From Steromphala cineraria (Eukaryota; Mollusca; Gastropoda; Trochida; Trochidae), in NCBI GenBank assembly GCA_916613615.1, contig OU744726.1, forward strand, positions 60,776,987-60,840,986: a DNA stretch of 64,000 bases, written 5' to 3'. The notes below the pieces were generated by a model that worked only from the letters and a program-made list of their open reading frames with translations, was not told the origin of the DNA and searched no databases. Of this stretch, positions 22,560-35,591 are shown piece after piece; positions within the stretch are counted from its first letter, which is position 1; each line of letters begins with the position of its first letter. The translations under genes were made by a program, and so were the position numbers.

Positions 22560-24403
22560 CTTGTGCTCCTACAAAATGAAGAAGTTTACTTATGTTTTGT
22601 ACTTCTTTACACAGTCCAAACAGTATCATATTGCTTCAACGCACCATTTCATGTGATTTTGTGTTATTTATATGGTGAACATGATTATTTCCCATAACCA
22701 GCATGCTTCAATTATACAAATATCATTTCATATTAAGTAAAATATTTGTGATTTGTGGATCCTCTTAGTTACCGCCTTGGTAAAAATAAATCAAATCAAT
22801 GTATAATGTGGCATTGACACATACTATACAGAGTGCTGTCTGTGTGAACTTTACCTATTAGACAAAGACACGTTTTACAGGCCGAACTTCTTAGAACAGG
22901 ACATATAGATAACTGTAAAAAGACATTGATTTTAACATCCCCATACGTCTCTAATATACATAAAATCTGCTTGTTATCAAAGTATATTTTTCAGTTAGAA
23001 GCTGAAGACGTCATCTTTCTAATTCGATTTCAATCTAATCATCAGCCAGTTTGAGATCACTTAAGAGATTTATGCTGAAAATACATTTTGATGGATTTGA
23101 CCTCGGTTAAGAAATCCTGGTCTTTGCTGCAATTCCCGAGAAACGTTTTTACAATCAGTAATGTGGTCATATAAACTTACCACAAATACGGTGTAGCATA
23201 AAAAGAAGATGGAGATGACTTATGTAAGTTTAAAACATCTGTTATATCAGTAAAAGGATAGATATTTTGTTATCGTTTGTGCAGCATATGTGTGGGCTAT
23301 ATAATATTAATCTTGATAGCCATATAATAGCAAAATTTGGTTGGACGAATAAAACAAACCTTTCCTATAATTTGACATGCGGGAAATAACTTCCTAACAA
23401 ATCACCTTACAATTAGGGAAAGTCTTTCATTAGTAAAACTATTGAGCCCATAACCTAACACTCTCGATAATCCAGAGTTTTTGTTCCGATAATATCTCCA
23501 CTAACCTCTGGAACAAAGCAGGGCTCAATACGATTCATAAAGATAATATCGGAATGTAAACTCTTGATTATCGAGAATGATAACCACACAGATACGTTGA
23601 ATTTCCATGCATTCATAGCGACCAAAAACTTACATTGAATTAATTCAAATCATTTCAAAACCTGGAGGATAATATATAAGAAGACGATGACAACGGATAC
23701 CATTTTATAACCATTATATGTCATTGGGATAACATCATATTCCTAAATTCAAATTAACTGACGACGTATCTCCATCAAGTTATTTTAAGCCATAAAATAC
23801 GTTAAAATTCGTCACAATCCCTCGCATTCAGCGACCTTCATATTTTTCGTAACTTCAAACGCTGATAATACCCCCAAAGCAAGAACTATCTTACAACCAT
23901 AAGTATATTGTGTCTGAAAGCTATTGGTATAAATCTACATACCATTATGTTAGGCTAAGTGTACAGTGAAAGTGTACCATACAGGATATTATAAATAAAT
24001 GTATCACTGTGTTATATCAATTTTCTCCTAAAAGGAAAATGCCCAGCTATTTCCGTCCCCTGATTCAATTACACATGACCAAGATATTCCTCACTTCTGT
24101 TAATCCATGTTCTCCAAATTTACAGATACCTGTACATATATAATGTGTTGGATTAGTGTCAAGTCGATTTTAAGTAAGTTTCTATTTTATTTCATATCCA
24201 TTTATATAATAATGTTCAATCTAAATTTGCGAATGTGATATTCGATATATAATGATAATAGTTAAACATATTTCAGTTTCATACATTGTATGATGGGTCG
24301 TCTTATGAAAAAATGGATAATCAGGAAAACGGATAAGAAAAAAATGACTGATTTATACATATCACCAAGGATATAGTGATCATATCCAAAAACACTTCTG
24401 CCT
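22560..24403. other. AT-rich non-coding DNA with one fold-back element
   Basis: No gene is seen. The only structure noted is the fold-back at 23,461-23,578. Confidence 0.5.
23461..23578. repeat. Fold-back element with ~37-bp inverted arms
   Basis: 23,461-23,497 (starting ctctcgataatccagagttt) pairs with 23,541-23,578 (ending gattatcgagaa), with about five mismatches over 37 bp. The loop is about 43 bp. A further 9-bp inverted pair ATTGAGCCC/GGGCTCAAT lies at 23,441 and 23,521. This looks like a small MITE. Confidence 0.75.
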
Positions 24404-24642
24404 TTAAGGGCCAGTAGCACGTTTTAAGGGAATATAAGGAGATGTCAGAAACATGAAAATATATCAACTGAAAGATATTGTATTTAAACTAAAAGAAGCA
24501 GTAATAAATCAAACATATAATGTAAAGATCAGCCATGAAATTTCTTTTTCTTGCACAAAATGAATTAAAAGTGTTGGCACATAAATGGCCGACAATGGAT
24601 TTTATGTGAATCTTTATAATTTGTTCTCTGACTCTGGCTGCC
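24404..24642. mobile_element. Kolobok/T2-like MITE, right end lost
   Basis: It starts TTAA then GGGCCAGTAGCACG and keeps about 235 bp of the family body ('tttcttgcacaaaatgaatt', 'atggccgacaatggatttta', 'gttctctgactctgg'), then stops abruptly. Confidence 0.8.
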
Positions 24643-27600
24643 AATTCCCAAATCTATCTGCATACTTTCTAAAGGTCGACTGCCACTACATTTGGAGACA
24701 TTGAATTAAACAGTTTATCGTTATATTGTTTCATGACCCTTCATTTCAAAGGATCATGTCTTTTAAATCACCATAATGTTTAATTTATAGTAATGAAAGG
24801 CACATACAAGAACCTTACATGTAATCTGATTTTTTTTTAAAACTGTAGCAATCTGTACAATTGACAACCAAATCCGAAATTCAAATTATACTCTGCAAAC
24901 TACCTTTGATCGTGTCAGTTTCCTATATTTACAATCACCTAACATTAGCAGATACCTCTCAACTACTACTTTATCGTTATTAAATTAAGATGACCCATAA
25001 GCTGTATTTAGCTTAATATAATTACTCTGTATATCCCCATATTTCACGTGAACATATCTTATCGATGTTTTATCAAATGCCATGATACAAATTTAATGAA
25101 ATTTGATATCGTGGGATCTTTATTTACAATGTAAGTCTTCAGACAAAAGTTATATTTATAGTTATGTTATATTTCTGGTTATATTATTTACCCAGATTTT
25201 GTGGAAACTGTATAATGCGAATTGCATGAAACCTACAGGACTGATAGCTCCGGACATTAATCGATACAGATGGATAAAGAACGCCAATCGACTTCCGCTT
25301 CCGGTTTACAGCTCTTTAAATTTGAAAATTTAACATGAGCAATGTTTTCAAATTCACTTAAAAACCTATTTCTAAAGATTTGCATTGGCATATAGAAGCA
25401 CAAAATCAATCAGGAATAAATCTGTATGTCATTTGACTTCACTGCCATCTTACCTTGAGTGCAGGTTTGACAATTTCCGATCCCACCCATCTTTGAAAAT
25501 CTTCTCTTCTGAAGAACGAGATACTATATCTTGTAGCTGACACAGTGTTTTCTATAGGATACGCAAATAAAAGTCCTTTAATACATCAGTCACTGTGACC
25601 TTTAACAATTGACCAAAAAAGGAATTTCATTCTTTTTGCAAAAGAGCTAGATATACATAGTGTATACAAGAATCAAAGTTAAGGTTGATCGCAAACAGTC
25701 ACAGTTTTGATAAAGCTTAAAAATGCAAATTCTCTATTGATTATCAGTCATGTATGTAAACATTTCATAAAGCTGTTCCCTTAGGCAAAATCTTAGTAAT
25801 GACAAAGCTTCATGTAATGTAACATCTGAAACATAAAATGTTATATCATAATACAAGTTTGATTGCATTCTGGTTGAAGTTTTACTTGCAAGCGGTTGAT
25901 TTTGGGGTATTCTGTTAACTTATCCTTATTTGCTTTTCCATTTTGGTAAACATTGACAACCATAATTTGTACTGCACAATAAAGGTATTAGTTTACAAAC
26001 GTCAGTTTGCACAATTTGATTTATAAAAAAATCGTCATAGGCAACAGTCAGAGCTTTCATACTGAAGATGAATCCGAACTTCTCTATTATATTTTTGTTG
26101 ATATTATCAAATGTTTTATTCAACCGAGAGAAACCAGACATAACTGGAGGCAAAGATATCTTCTTAATATGAGAAGGAAGCAAAGTTACTCAACAATTTG
26201 ACGCTAATGAATAAGTTTTTTCCCTCCTTCCCTTTAGGACATGTGCACAACCATTTGAACTTACTGCTTATTGGAATCTACATATTCAATCTAGTAAACA
26301 ATCGTAAAGTGCAATGTTGATTGTAGAGCCATTTAGTTCACTGTTCACGGATTCTACTCCAAAAATTCAATACCTTCTGATTGGCCTGGAGCCGTTAACT
26401 AATTGTTTTGTAGATTTCCTATCTTTTTTCTGCTAACAGAATGACGCTGTCCAGTTTTTTCATAAAGGCTTGTGTGTTTTGGCATTATACCGATACTTGC
26501 AGATAATCCAATATAATTATGGAATATCGCTGGCAGAGAGTTGCAATTGAGGAAGGAAAAAAGTATGCTATCCAAATTGTATGGCATTTGTTAGTCCTTT
26601 TAATAAAAAACCTCACCAAATGACAAGCAATTATTTCTGTTAAAAGTTTGAATTATATACGTCTATTCCAGAAGATATCTATATTTTAAATCCATGAAAA
26701 ACATTGTTCACCCAGCATGGGTTTGAAATAAATATCTGAAATCAAAGTTTGCAATAATTCGAGCCATGAGAACATGCGTATTACCTTGGATAAATGACAT
26801 ATCTTATGTTAATTCTTTTTAAGAATATTATCTAAAATTTCTCTACAGGAATCTACTGATAACAAGATATTTGTTCTTCACCTGCAAACTTAATAGCTGA
26901 AAAATAAAATTATAAATATTATTATGTCTTGCAATAAGAAACAATTTAGAAAACAGTCAATATTAAAAAGCATTTTGTAGCCTCACAGCATTTATTACTT
27001 TCTTGTCATATTCTCTATTTCAATAACTATCCATAATTTTATTTACGTCCTGTCTAGCCACAAATATAAAATTCGCCTTTATCAATATCTTCACCAAATT
27101 GTCAATATTTATAGTTTCATCTTCAACAATGCAAACCTTTGTCACAACGTTTAATATTGCCAGAAATGAACGAAGTTCAGCGCAATAAAATCATATCAGA
27201 AGGGGACAAGTTACACTATATGTACTCACGGAATTAGCAATAAAATGCTTTTGGCGAACCAGCGCTAGCTTATGGAAATGTATTTTGATATTTTTGAAGA
27301 TTTGGAGATCTTTTTATCTTGTTATTAAACGCATAATTTACAATGTCCTTGCAAAATCCAGAATCCTCACGGTTACATATGCCATTGGGAGAAGGCAATT
27401 TCCATGCTTTAAAACTTGATGTCCATGTACCAGTTTCACATTCTTTAATATGTGGAAAACGGAAAAAAGCTTTGAAGTATGCAGCTTAAAGGGTTAATGA
27501 GTGCAATGGCTAGTCGAATTCGACAACGTTATGCTATGTTGTAGATATGAGTAATGTGTATAGGAAATAACATGAACATCACAGCCTTATGATCGACATT

Positions 27601-28892
27601 GCTACTGGCGTCAACAGTCGAAAGCAAATTCTTAGATGAGAATCATGTGTTTCCTAAAGGTGACTCACATCTTGGGTGTCATCAAACTCAGCTTCTGCTA
27701 CACCTGAGCAAATTCAGCGAAGTACTTCTTTAGTATCATGTTACGACTCATAGTTCAGACATTTATTAAATAATCATTCAATCTTGAGATACGTTTTAAG
27801 TCGCTGCTGAATACAGTTATTTATCATTATTTTCTTCACGGTGAAGTCACCACTCTGAAATCTGATATATTTTCTTATGAGGGTTCTAACTTTACAAACC
27901 AGTAGTTTTTTAAATCTACGATCAACTGAGTCTATGGGAATGGGTACAGTTGGATCATAGGAAAGATGATCAACATTTTAAGAAACATGAATGGATATCC
28001 AATAATACTTAAAGTTAGGGGTCTCTCATCAAATAATTACATTTTGAATCAGTAGTTCACGATCAATCATTTCAGATAATATAACTAGAACGCGTTATGT
28101 TTTTTGCTCTGTGGACATGACATTCATATCTACATAACATAATTTATGAATCACTTCTATGTTAGAGTTCAGGTAAAACAACAAGTAAGATTTTTCGACA
28201 ACAGATAAGATTAATAGGCCGTCACTTGGAAATATGGTGATCAAATTGATGCAGTTACACAATCTTTTGAACGATTTATAAACCAAAGTTATACTGTAAT
28301 ATGTTTATCAATATTGAACCAACCAGCCTTTTTAACACTTAAGCTCAATTGTCAAAAAGGTATTATAGCCAATACACAATCATATTGTATGTTACTTTAA
28401 ATGAAATTGACAATAAAGTAAATACGTTACACATTTGTGGGCCTGATTTGCTATATCCGATGTCCTAGAACGATTCATTCCAATCAGTGAAACTTTATAA
28501 AACAGTACATCAAAGTCGAGAAAACTGATGAGGAGCATTCAATTTCTTTGATCAAATCACACGAATTATGGTGACTCTCGATTGTTACTTATAATCAGAC
28601 TTTAACTCAATTTCCCCTGTTGGTTGATTTGTCACATCATTTCTGGTTAAGTTGATAAGGAATAAATTTAAGTATTTGTAGATGTGTCTCTTGAGCTGTC
28701 CATGTATCAAAACTAACTTTTAATCGATAAACTATGAAAATATATTCAAGAGGAATTAACAAGGATACAATTTTCAAGTTTATTCTTTTTGTCTTCATCA
28801 ATTCAAACATATTACAACACGACCCTGCTTATGAACATATATTTTGATGTTTTTGGAGTGGGTTTCTTTTGATGATCTGATTGAACACATAT
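24643..28892. other. Long AT-rich stretch, nothing recognised
   Basis: Over 4 kb I see only short open stretches with no domain, no splice-flanked exon series, no RNA gene and no repeat shared with the rest of the window. Isolated low-complexity open stretches, such as those at 25,926-26,201, have no support. Confidence 0.5.
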
Positions 28893-29120
28893 TTTAGCTG
28901 TGCAATTCCTTTTTCTTACACAAAACGAATTAAAGGTGTTCACACAAAATGGTGATCAAAGGATTTAATGTGAATCTTCATACTTTGTCCTCTGACTATG
29001 GATGATTAGTTTGAGTAATAAGATTTTTGACACTATCAAAATAATACATTAAGCATTAACGTTCAATTATCAGCGAAAATTTTAAAATATGAAATTATCA
29101 AAAAACGTGCAACTGCCCGT
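28893..29120. mobile_element. Kolobok/T2-like MITE, left end lost
   Basis: The right two thirds of the family ('ttcctttttcttacacaaaa', 'gaattaaaggtgttcacaca', 'tttgtcctctgactatggat') ending AACGTGCAACTGCCCGT followed by TTAA (29,121-29,124). Confidence 0.8.
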
Positions 29121-29170
29121 TTAAAGTATTCTTTATAAATTTTAAAGTTAAAATAAAATAATTAATGAAG

Positions 29171-29255
29171 TACTTCAAGTAGTTTTCCAAATATCAGGTC
29201 TTAACCTCTGGCACTTGATGAAATAAACCTGGTATTTGGAAAACTACATTAAGTA
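29171..29255. repeat. Small fold-back (21-bp arms)
   Basis: 29,179-29,199 (gtagttttccaaatatcaggt) is inverted at 29,227-29,247 with one mismatch, and weaker pairing continues outwards (acttcaagtag / cttaatgtag). Confidence 0.75.
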
Positions 29256-29433
29256 TCCCCTTTTTAACAACTCGCCATAGGGAATATCAACACATGCTTT
29301 AGACTTTTACTTGGTGATCTGATTTTATAGCAAGGTGGTGAGCTCTTTGAAACATAGTCATACTAATATTTGTTTATAATTGTTTTAAAGTAAATAAATA
29401 TATTAAATATAAAAATCACGTTTGTAACTCAAC

Positions 29434-29753
29434 ATTCTCTCCCCACAGAGGCAGATCAAGTCATGTTGATTTAGCCTCTGTTCTATTACGCCGAAATCCG
29501 TGGGTTCCGGCAGTTTCCCTTGGCGGAAAAAAACTGCATCACAATCCATTTGAATTTCTCGCATGGAAAGGGTGGTTCATATCACAACGCTTTTGCCTTG
29601 ATTTAGTAGCCAAAACCATGATTTAAGAACAGCGTCGCTGATTACACAACTAACTTTGATTGTCTCCAATCAGGCATCTCCCATAGTATCTCACAAAGTC
29701 GGCGTAAAGTAACAGAGCCAACATGACTTGATTTGCCTCTGTGGGAAGAGAAT
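29434..29753. mobile_element. Hairpin-TIR MITE, complete copy (320 bp)
   Basis: Left end 'attctctccccacagaggca' and right end (reverse complement) 'attctcttcccacagaggca', both continuing 'atcaagtcatg' with one mismatch. The interior matches the 2,389 copy ('gcatggaaagggtggttcat', 'gaacagcgtcgctgat', 'aggcatctcccat'). It is the cleanest member of the family here. Confidence 0.85.
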
Positions 29754-30389
29754 GGTAATTCAATGGAATTTCAAAGATAATTCAAGAATACAAAATTCAG
29801 TACATGTTCACATATTTAAACCTTATTCATATCTTGGTCGATAAGGATAATTATCGTCTATCAAATACAGTTTAGTATTTAAAATCGATATCCATTACAA
29901 AATTGTCCAGTAGACATTATATTAACACTCTTTTGCCATTCATACTTATGGGGCGGGACAAAACTGCATCACAATAAATTTGAATTTCTCGCATTGAAAG
30001 GGTGGTTCATATCACAACGCTTTTGCCTTGATTTAGTAGCCAAAACCATGATTTAAGAACAGCGTCGCTGATAACACAACTAACTATGATTGTCTCCAAT
30101 CAGGCATCTCCCATAGTATCTCACAAAGTCGGCGTAAAGTAACAGAGCCAACATGACTTGATTTGCCTCTGTGGGAAGAGAATGGTAATTCAATGGAATT
30201 TCAAAGATAATTCAAGAATACAAAATTCAGTACATGTTCACATATTTAAACCCTATTCATATCTTGGTCGATAAGGATAATTATCGTCTATCAAATACAG
30301 TTTAGTATTTAAAATCGATATCCATTACAAAATTGTCCAGTAGACATTATATTAACACTCTTTTGCCATTCATACTTATGGGGCGGGAC
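29530..30389. repeat. Recent 430-bp tandem duplication that copied the right half of the MITE
   Basis: 29,530-29,959 and 29,960-30,389 are direct copies with a 430-bp period and only a few differences by eye (for example 'ccttattcat' against 'ccctattcat'). The duplicated segment starts inside the hairpin-TIR MITE and ends at 'gggcgggacaaaact', where the flank resembles the start ('ggcggaaaaaaact'), which suggests slippage at a short A-rich homology. Confidence 0.95.
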
Positions 30390-31498
30390 AAAACTGTTAT
30401 AAAGTAAATGTTAATTTACAAGCTTGTATCGATGTTTGAAATATTACAGCAACGTACATTTTTGACTTGTGTATTTCCACGTGACTATATAATCCTGTAT
30501 GTTATATGATTGACCTGTATAGTATGACTATGTAATCCACGGATGTATGTTGTATGATTTGGCCTAAACAGTAAATGAAGTATATCTCAAACGTTTCTAT
30601 TGCCTCAATTTCTATTTTCAAAGAGAAAAAAAAAAGAGAAACATCTCGAATATTGTATATATTTTTTTCTACAATCTGAATTACATATAACAAGCAAGTT
30701 CAGAATATTAGTAACATTGATAGTTGTGTATATATGGCACGTTGAAGTTACTAGGAAAAAAGACTTAATAAGAAAATCAAATGACACTTCCATATATTCA
30801 TATATGTTTCTGTTATGTATGTAAGAAAACAACAGTATGAAGTTGATATTTTTGTTTAAAGTTTGTTAAGTTTGAATTGAACTAAAACAATTTCATGTTA
30901 TCTGTTCTGTTACATAAAACACGAGAACAAAATACGGGAACCGGATAGGTCACATTAAAATGATAAATTTGTACTGTTTATTTTCTTGTATTATGTAATT
31001 TTCCCAAAATATTCCTTATTAAATGTCCTGGTAATTTGGTTAATATGGGGCATCTAATTAAGGTTGTTCAATATAAATTGAGAGTCTTCTAAGTTTTTGT
31101 AATATTGTCATAACCTTTATTATAAAGAAGATGAATACGTGTTACGACAATAGCATTAGCTGTAAACGATCCTGTATGACGGTCATCCATCTTCTTTCAA
31201 AACATTCCGAGATAAAGGGAATCTTCATTATATTATTTTCTGATAATTATGATGTTAGAATTAAGATGTCATATCAATCTGACAACAACTGTAAATCAAA
31301 GTCAAGATATCTGACACAAAGAAAGCAATCATATAGATTTCGATAGAATGCGACGTGACTCTTTGTTGAATATAATCAGAAATATTGTTATCAGTTATGT
31401 ACTGTTGCAACAATTGTGTGACGAATCAATCCCTAGTGTGATATCAGAACGAAATTGATGTGATTTATCCACCCACACAATTCAGTTCGGATTCCTTT
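30390..31498. other. AT-rich spacer, nothing recognised
   Basis: Short open stretches on both strands around 30,500-30,830 are low-complexity and overlap each other. No gene is supported. Confidence 0.5.
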
Positions 31499-33073
31499 AT
31501 AGACCCTTTTTCGCGCGCTCATTTACATACGACCTTGACCTCATTAACATAACAGCTGATCGAGATGGAGGCAAAACATGGCGGTGAGTGAAGTGGCGAC
31601 TCGCTTGCATTTTTTCAATTTTCTTAGCAAATGAAACATTTCCTGTCCAGGAAAGATGGCAAAATGGTATCCTTTGTAACTGTAAAAGCATAAGCACTTT
31701 ACATTGCACACTGTCAATCAGTATTATGTTTTGAAAGTAGTGTTTATGTCTGCAAAACAACGTAAACATTAAGGCGGCCATGTTTGTCATTTGGTTGTCT
31801 GTCATAGTCTGTTTGATACACATGACGAGATGTCCATTCCTGAAAATAAATGAACTTAAAATCGGTGTATCATTTTAATTTGAAAAAAAAAAAATCTACA
31901 AACGGGGATATTTTCTTACCGGCTAGATTGCGTTACTTCCTGATTGACAATATTCACATGTAACCCTTTCCCAAAGTCAAGTGAAAACAACATGGGATAT
32001 TTTTTGCTCAAATTGTTTTGCAAAAAGAAAATTATTTGAATGTAATCGATCAGCCTTTGAGGGATTGGATTACCTACAATAAGCAGTGTGCAGTAAACTA
32101 AACAGTATTCCATCCCTGTTAAAATGAATCTTTTTAATGAAGAAATTGTTTGATGTACAAAATACAGGTTAATATGTCATGCAAAATTAATTTGAAATAA
32201 TATTCCATCTGAGATTCAAATTACTGATTCGGGATCAGCATAGGCAGATCTATGTTTAGGTATATTTTATCTTAATATTGCATGAGCCAAAGAAATAGTA
32301 CTATTTGGAGAAAGAACAATCTGCAGTGCTATATATCTTCATTTCTTAGCTTATAAATAATACATCCCACTACTTCCTGAAAAGTGATATTGTGATAGAC
32401 AAATTAATTTGCTTTGTTTTTCATTAAATACAATTTAAATTGGGATCCTTATTACTGTAATAATTATTGATAAACATCATTAGATCTTAATGATGGATGT
32501 GAGAGAATATTATGTTAATATTCATGTTTTAGTTTGTTCATTTTGGAGAAGAGCCTTCAGATAAAACATCTTAATTTCAAACAAAATGAAAAACAACCTA
32601 TATTTATGTATATTTATGCAAATTTGTCACTTAGGGCTTATATAATTAGCTTACTATCCCATGAACAGGATTTTGTTATTAAGGATATTACCAGAATGAC
32701 AGTTAAAATACCACAGAGGTCTGGACATCAAAAACATGTTTCAACATTACACATCAAGTAAAACAAACTATGATTAAATCCATATATATAATATTATTTT
32801 TTGCCTTATGCATTAAACCATTTGCATGTTTGTATACATAACTAAAAAAACTGAATTTCAGCAATGATTTATCACAGTATTGAAACATTCATCTATTTCT
32901 GAGGAACACAGTTTTCATCCTTACATTGTTTGTATATGTAGGAGGTAAAACTCAGGTAATATTTGAATATGTTGTTAAATTCAAGTCATCTAAAATAGTC
33001 AAATTTAAGAGTTTGAGACTCAAGATATTATATCTTTTGATTGTAAAAACAATATTAGTGACAAGGGACATTT

Positions 33074-33207
33074 GGAAAGACATTTCACATTGGGCCATTT
33101 TCAGGATTTTCAATATTTAGCCTTTACAGCAATAGTAAACTTCAATTTGTTAATGGGACATTTTTTTATCCAATGTGCAAAATGGCCCATGACCCCTGTC
33201 TTTCCAA
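33074..33207. repeat. Fold-back inside the candidate transposon
   Basis: 'ggaaagacatttcacattgg' with 'gccatttt' near 33,074-33,102 is inverted at about 33,179-33,207 ('aaaatggcccatgacccctg' with 'tctttcc'). The match is about 75 percent, suggesting an old MITE or hairpin. Confidence 0.55.
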
Positions 33208-34624
33208 ATCCCTGCCTTCACATTTCTAGAATAAACTTCAATATATTGTTTGATTATCCTAATTTATCACCCAAAGCAACCTTGTTGAATATTTCTTTTA
33301 TGAAATAAAGTCATTGTAAGAACAGGATTTGTGCCTGAGGCCCTACACATGTGAGTTACTGGGTAGACAAACTAGACATAAAATATTTTTTAAATTATTT
33401 TTGGTATAAATAATTTCACTTTAATAATTTAGCTTCCTTACCTTAATTCTATCATATTATATTATGAATTTTATTTTAAATAAATTAAATGTAAAATCTC
33501 CCCTATGCATGTTTTGAGTACACATGATTACTATAAATACAGTTTGTTTTTATCAGTCTCAACAACAAATCATCGAAAATTTAATTATTTTGCCATGATT
33601 ACAGATCTGATATTAAATCTAAAACCATTAAATATTTTTTTTATTGGTTCCAAAGATTACATATATACATATAGTTGTCATGGCATAACAAGACAGAATA
33701 TAATATTAAGTTGAAATTATATTTTATTGTCACATAACTAATTATTTAAAAAAATATGATGCAAGTAAAAGTCATATTGGTCAAGTAAGTACTGGAATAA
33801 AAGGGTTCCATTGAGATTGAAATTTTCTAAATATTGTTTCTCTTTTGAATAGTTTTTAATAAAAAAGGTTGTTTCAGTTTTTTTTAAATTAACCTGAAGA
33901 TTTCTGAAGTTTATTTCTTATGCTGCATAAATAAGTGTGCCTCTTTGGAGATGATGATATGTATCAGTAGTTTATTTTAATAAAGGGTACCAAACCACAC
34001 TATTGTATTTGGAAAATGTCGAATGAAGATATATAAATGCCCATAGACTTACATGTTGAATGTCTGTTGCAAGAATAATTTTCATTCATAGTGATAATAG
34101 ATTTAAATTACACAAAGCTAGGAATCCATCTCAGCTGAAGTCACATAATTTCCTCTTACTTTCCCATTAATTAATTCTTGAATGTCGACTGATTTAAGCA
34201 ACAAAATACACAACATTTTTGGCGACTGTTCAATTTGTTGTCCATGTTGAATCTTGAGTTTGCTGCTGTTTGCTGTATATAAATGATGTTATGCTGCAAT
34301 TGTCTAAAATAGTTAATAATTATCCTATTTTTAAATGAAAATTATGTATTTCTAGCTGAGATGATTTCTAATGTTATCAATACATATTGGCAACAATTTG
34401 GCCATAAATCAATTAATGAAAAATATTCTAACCACCTAATAACATGCAAGTCAATGGGAATTTCGAGAGTCTTGAGTCACTTGAGATATTGGACTACCGG
34501 AGAACCTCTGTTAATGCTTAGTAGATCTATATTTTCAAAACATCAATCAGGGATCGATACAGGGTTAAAAATAACATTTAATTCATATATTTATACGGCA
34601 GAAGATCATCTACATGTCGGCATG

Positions 34625-34656
34625 CTTCGATGTTTGTTTGTAAACAAACATCGAAG
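34625..34656. repeat. 32-bp near-perfect palindrome
   Basis: CTTCGATGTTTGTTT, a 2-bp centre, then AAACAAACATCGAAG: two 15-bp perfect arms. Weaker symmetry extends to about 34,608-34,674 (acatgtcgg / cgtcacatgt). Confidence 0.95.
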
Positions 34657-34919
34657 GTGTCGTCACATGTCAACATAGACCCCGTCAAAAAAAAATTCCA
34701 AACCAGTCACGTCAAATATTCCTTTTAACATGACATTACTACAATAAATACTAGCAAATAATTATATTTGTGTGGTTGAATTACTTTTAATATTTGAAAA
34801 CTACGCGCTCGAAATGTTGAGGCAACTGGAGGAAAGCTATGGAGCTTCCGGTCTTTCTGCCTCCACTGAATATTCATGAGCTAGCCGTCTCGTGAAATTT
34901 CCCGCGAAAAAGGGTCTAT

Positions 34920-35363
34920 TACCTCTATCTGAACAGATAACTGGTACATTTTCAATATGGTATTGGTATTTTATAAGTGGAAGAATTCATCGATGTATGA
35001 AAAGATGATGAACAAATACATAACTACTTGTTCATTTAGTTATTTCTCAATACAATTGTAAAATATATCTTTTCCTTAGTTACACTATACATTTATATTG
35101 TTGGTACTATAAAGTCAAACTTCCAATAACATATGAGACATTTATCAGTGTACGGTTTTATGTACATTTGCTCTTAAATTTATGGACATTTTAATATCTG
35201 TCTTAAATATCATGATAACACATTGGTTATTTACGACCTACAAGACTGATTTGTATCTTTATGTAATGGGAATGGGAATGGGAATTTAGATAAATATTTT
35301 GTTTAAAGTAATTGAATGAAAATCTAAATACTGCGTTTTCAACCTGAACAGGAGATTATTTTT
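34920..35363. other. Spacer, nothing recognised
   Basis: Only a short (gggaat)n run at 35,268-35,285 stands out. Confidence 0.5.
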
Positions 35364-35591
35364 AAGTTTAGCCATGCGATTCATTTTTCTTACTCAAAAT
35401 GAATTAAAGGTGTTCACACAAAAATGGCCGCCAATGGATTTTTTTAATGTGAATCTTCATACTTTTTCCTCTGACTCTGGCTTGTGTAAAGATATTGTTG
35501 ACGCTGTCAATATAATACATTTAGCAATAATTTACAGTTATCAGTGACATGATTGAAATATAAAATTATCAAAAAACGTGCTACCGCCCCT
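35364..35591. mobile_element. Kolobok/T2-like MITE, left end lost
   Basis: The family body from 'gtttagccatgcgattc' to the right terminus AACGTGCTACCGCCCCT, followed by TTCA (a mutated TTAA). Confidence 0.8.

Larger units (their letters stand above)
31499..34919. mobile_element. Candidate 3.4-kb DNA transposon with 17-bp terminal inverted repeats, non-autonomous
   Basis: 31,499-31,515 (ATAGACCCTTTTTCGCG) is exactly inverted at 34,903-34,919. Both ends are markedly richer in GC and CpG than the interior and share looser motifs further in ('gatggaggcaaaac' on the left, 'agtggaggcagaaa' on the inverted right). If the termini are GACCC..., TA flanks both sides, compatible with a TA target; no longer duplication is seen. 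No transposase domain is readable in the 3.3-kb AT-rich interior; open stretches such as 34,361-34,678 match nothing I know. An ATG-containing segment followed by GCG/GTGAGT at 31,580 could be an old first exon. Confidence 0.55.

Noticed and set aside
30502..30832. Three mutually overlapping ORFs on both strands
   Set aside because: Low-complexity AT-rich sequence; no domain, no codon bias, no splice signals.
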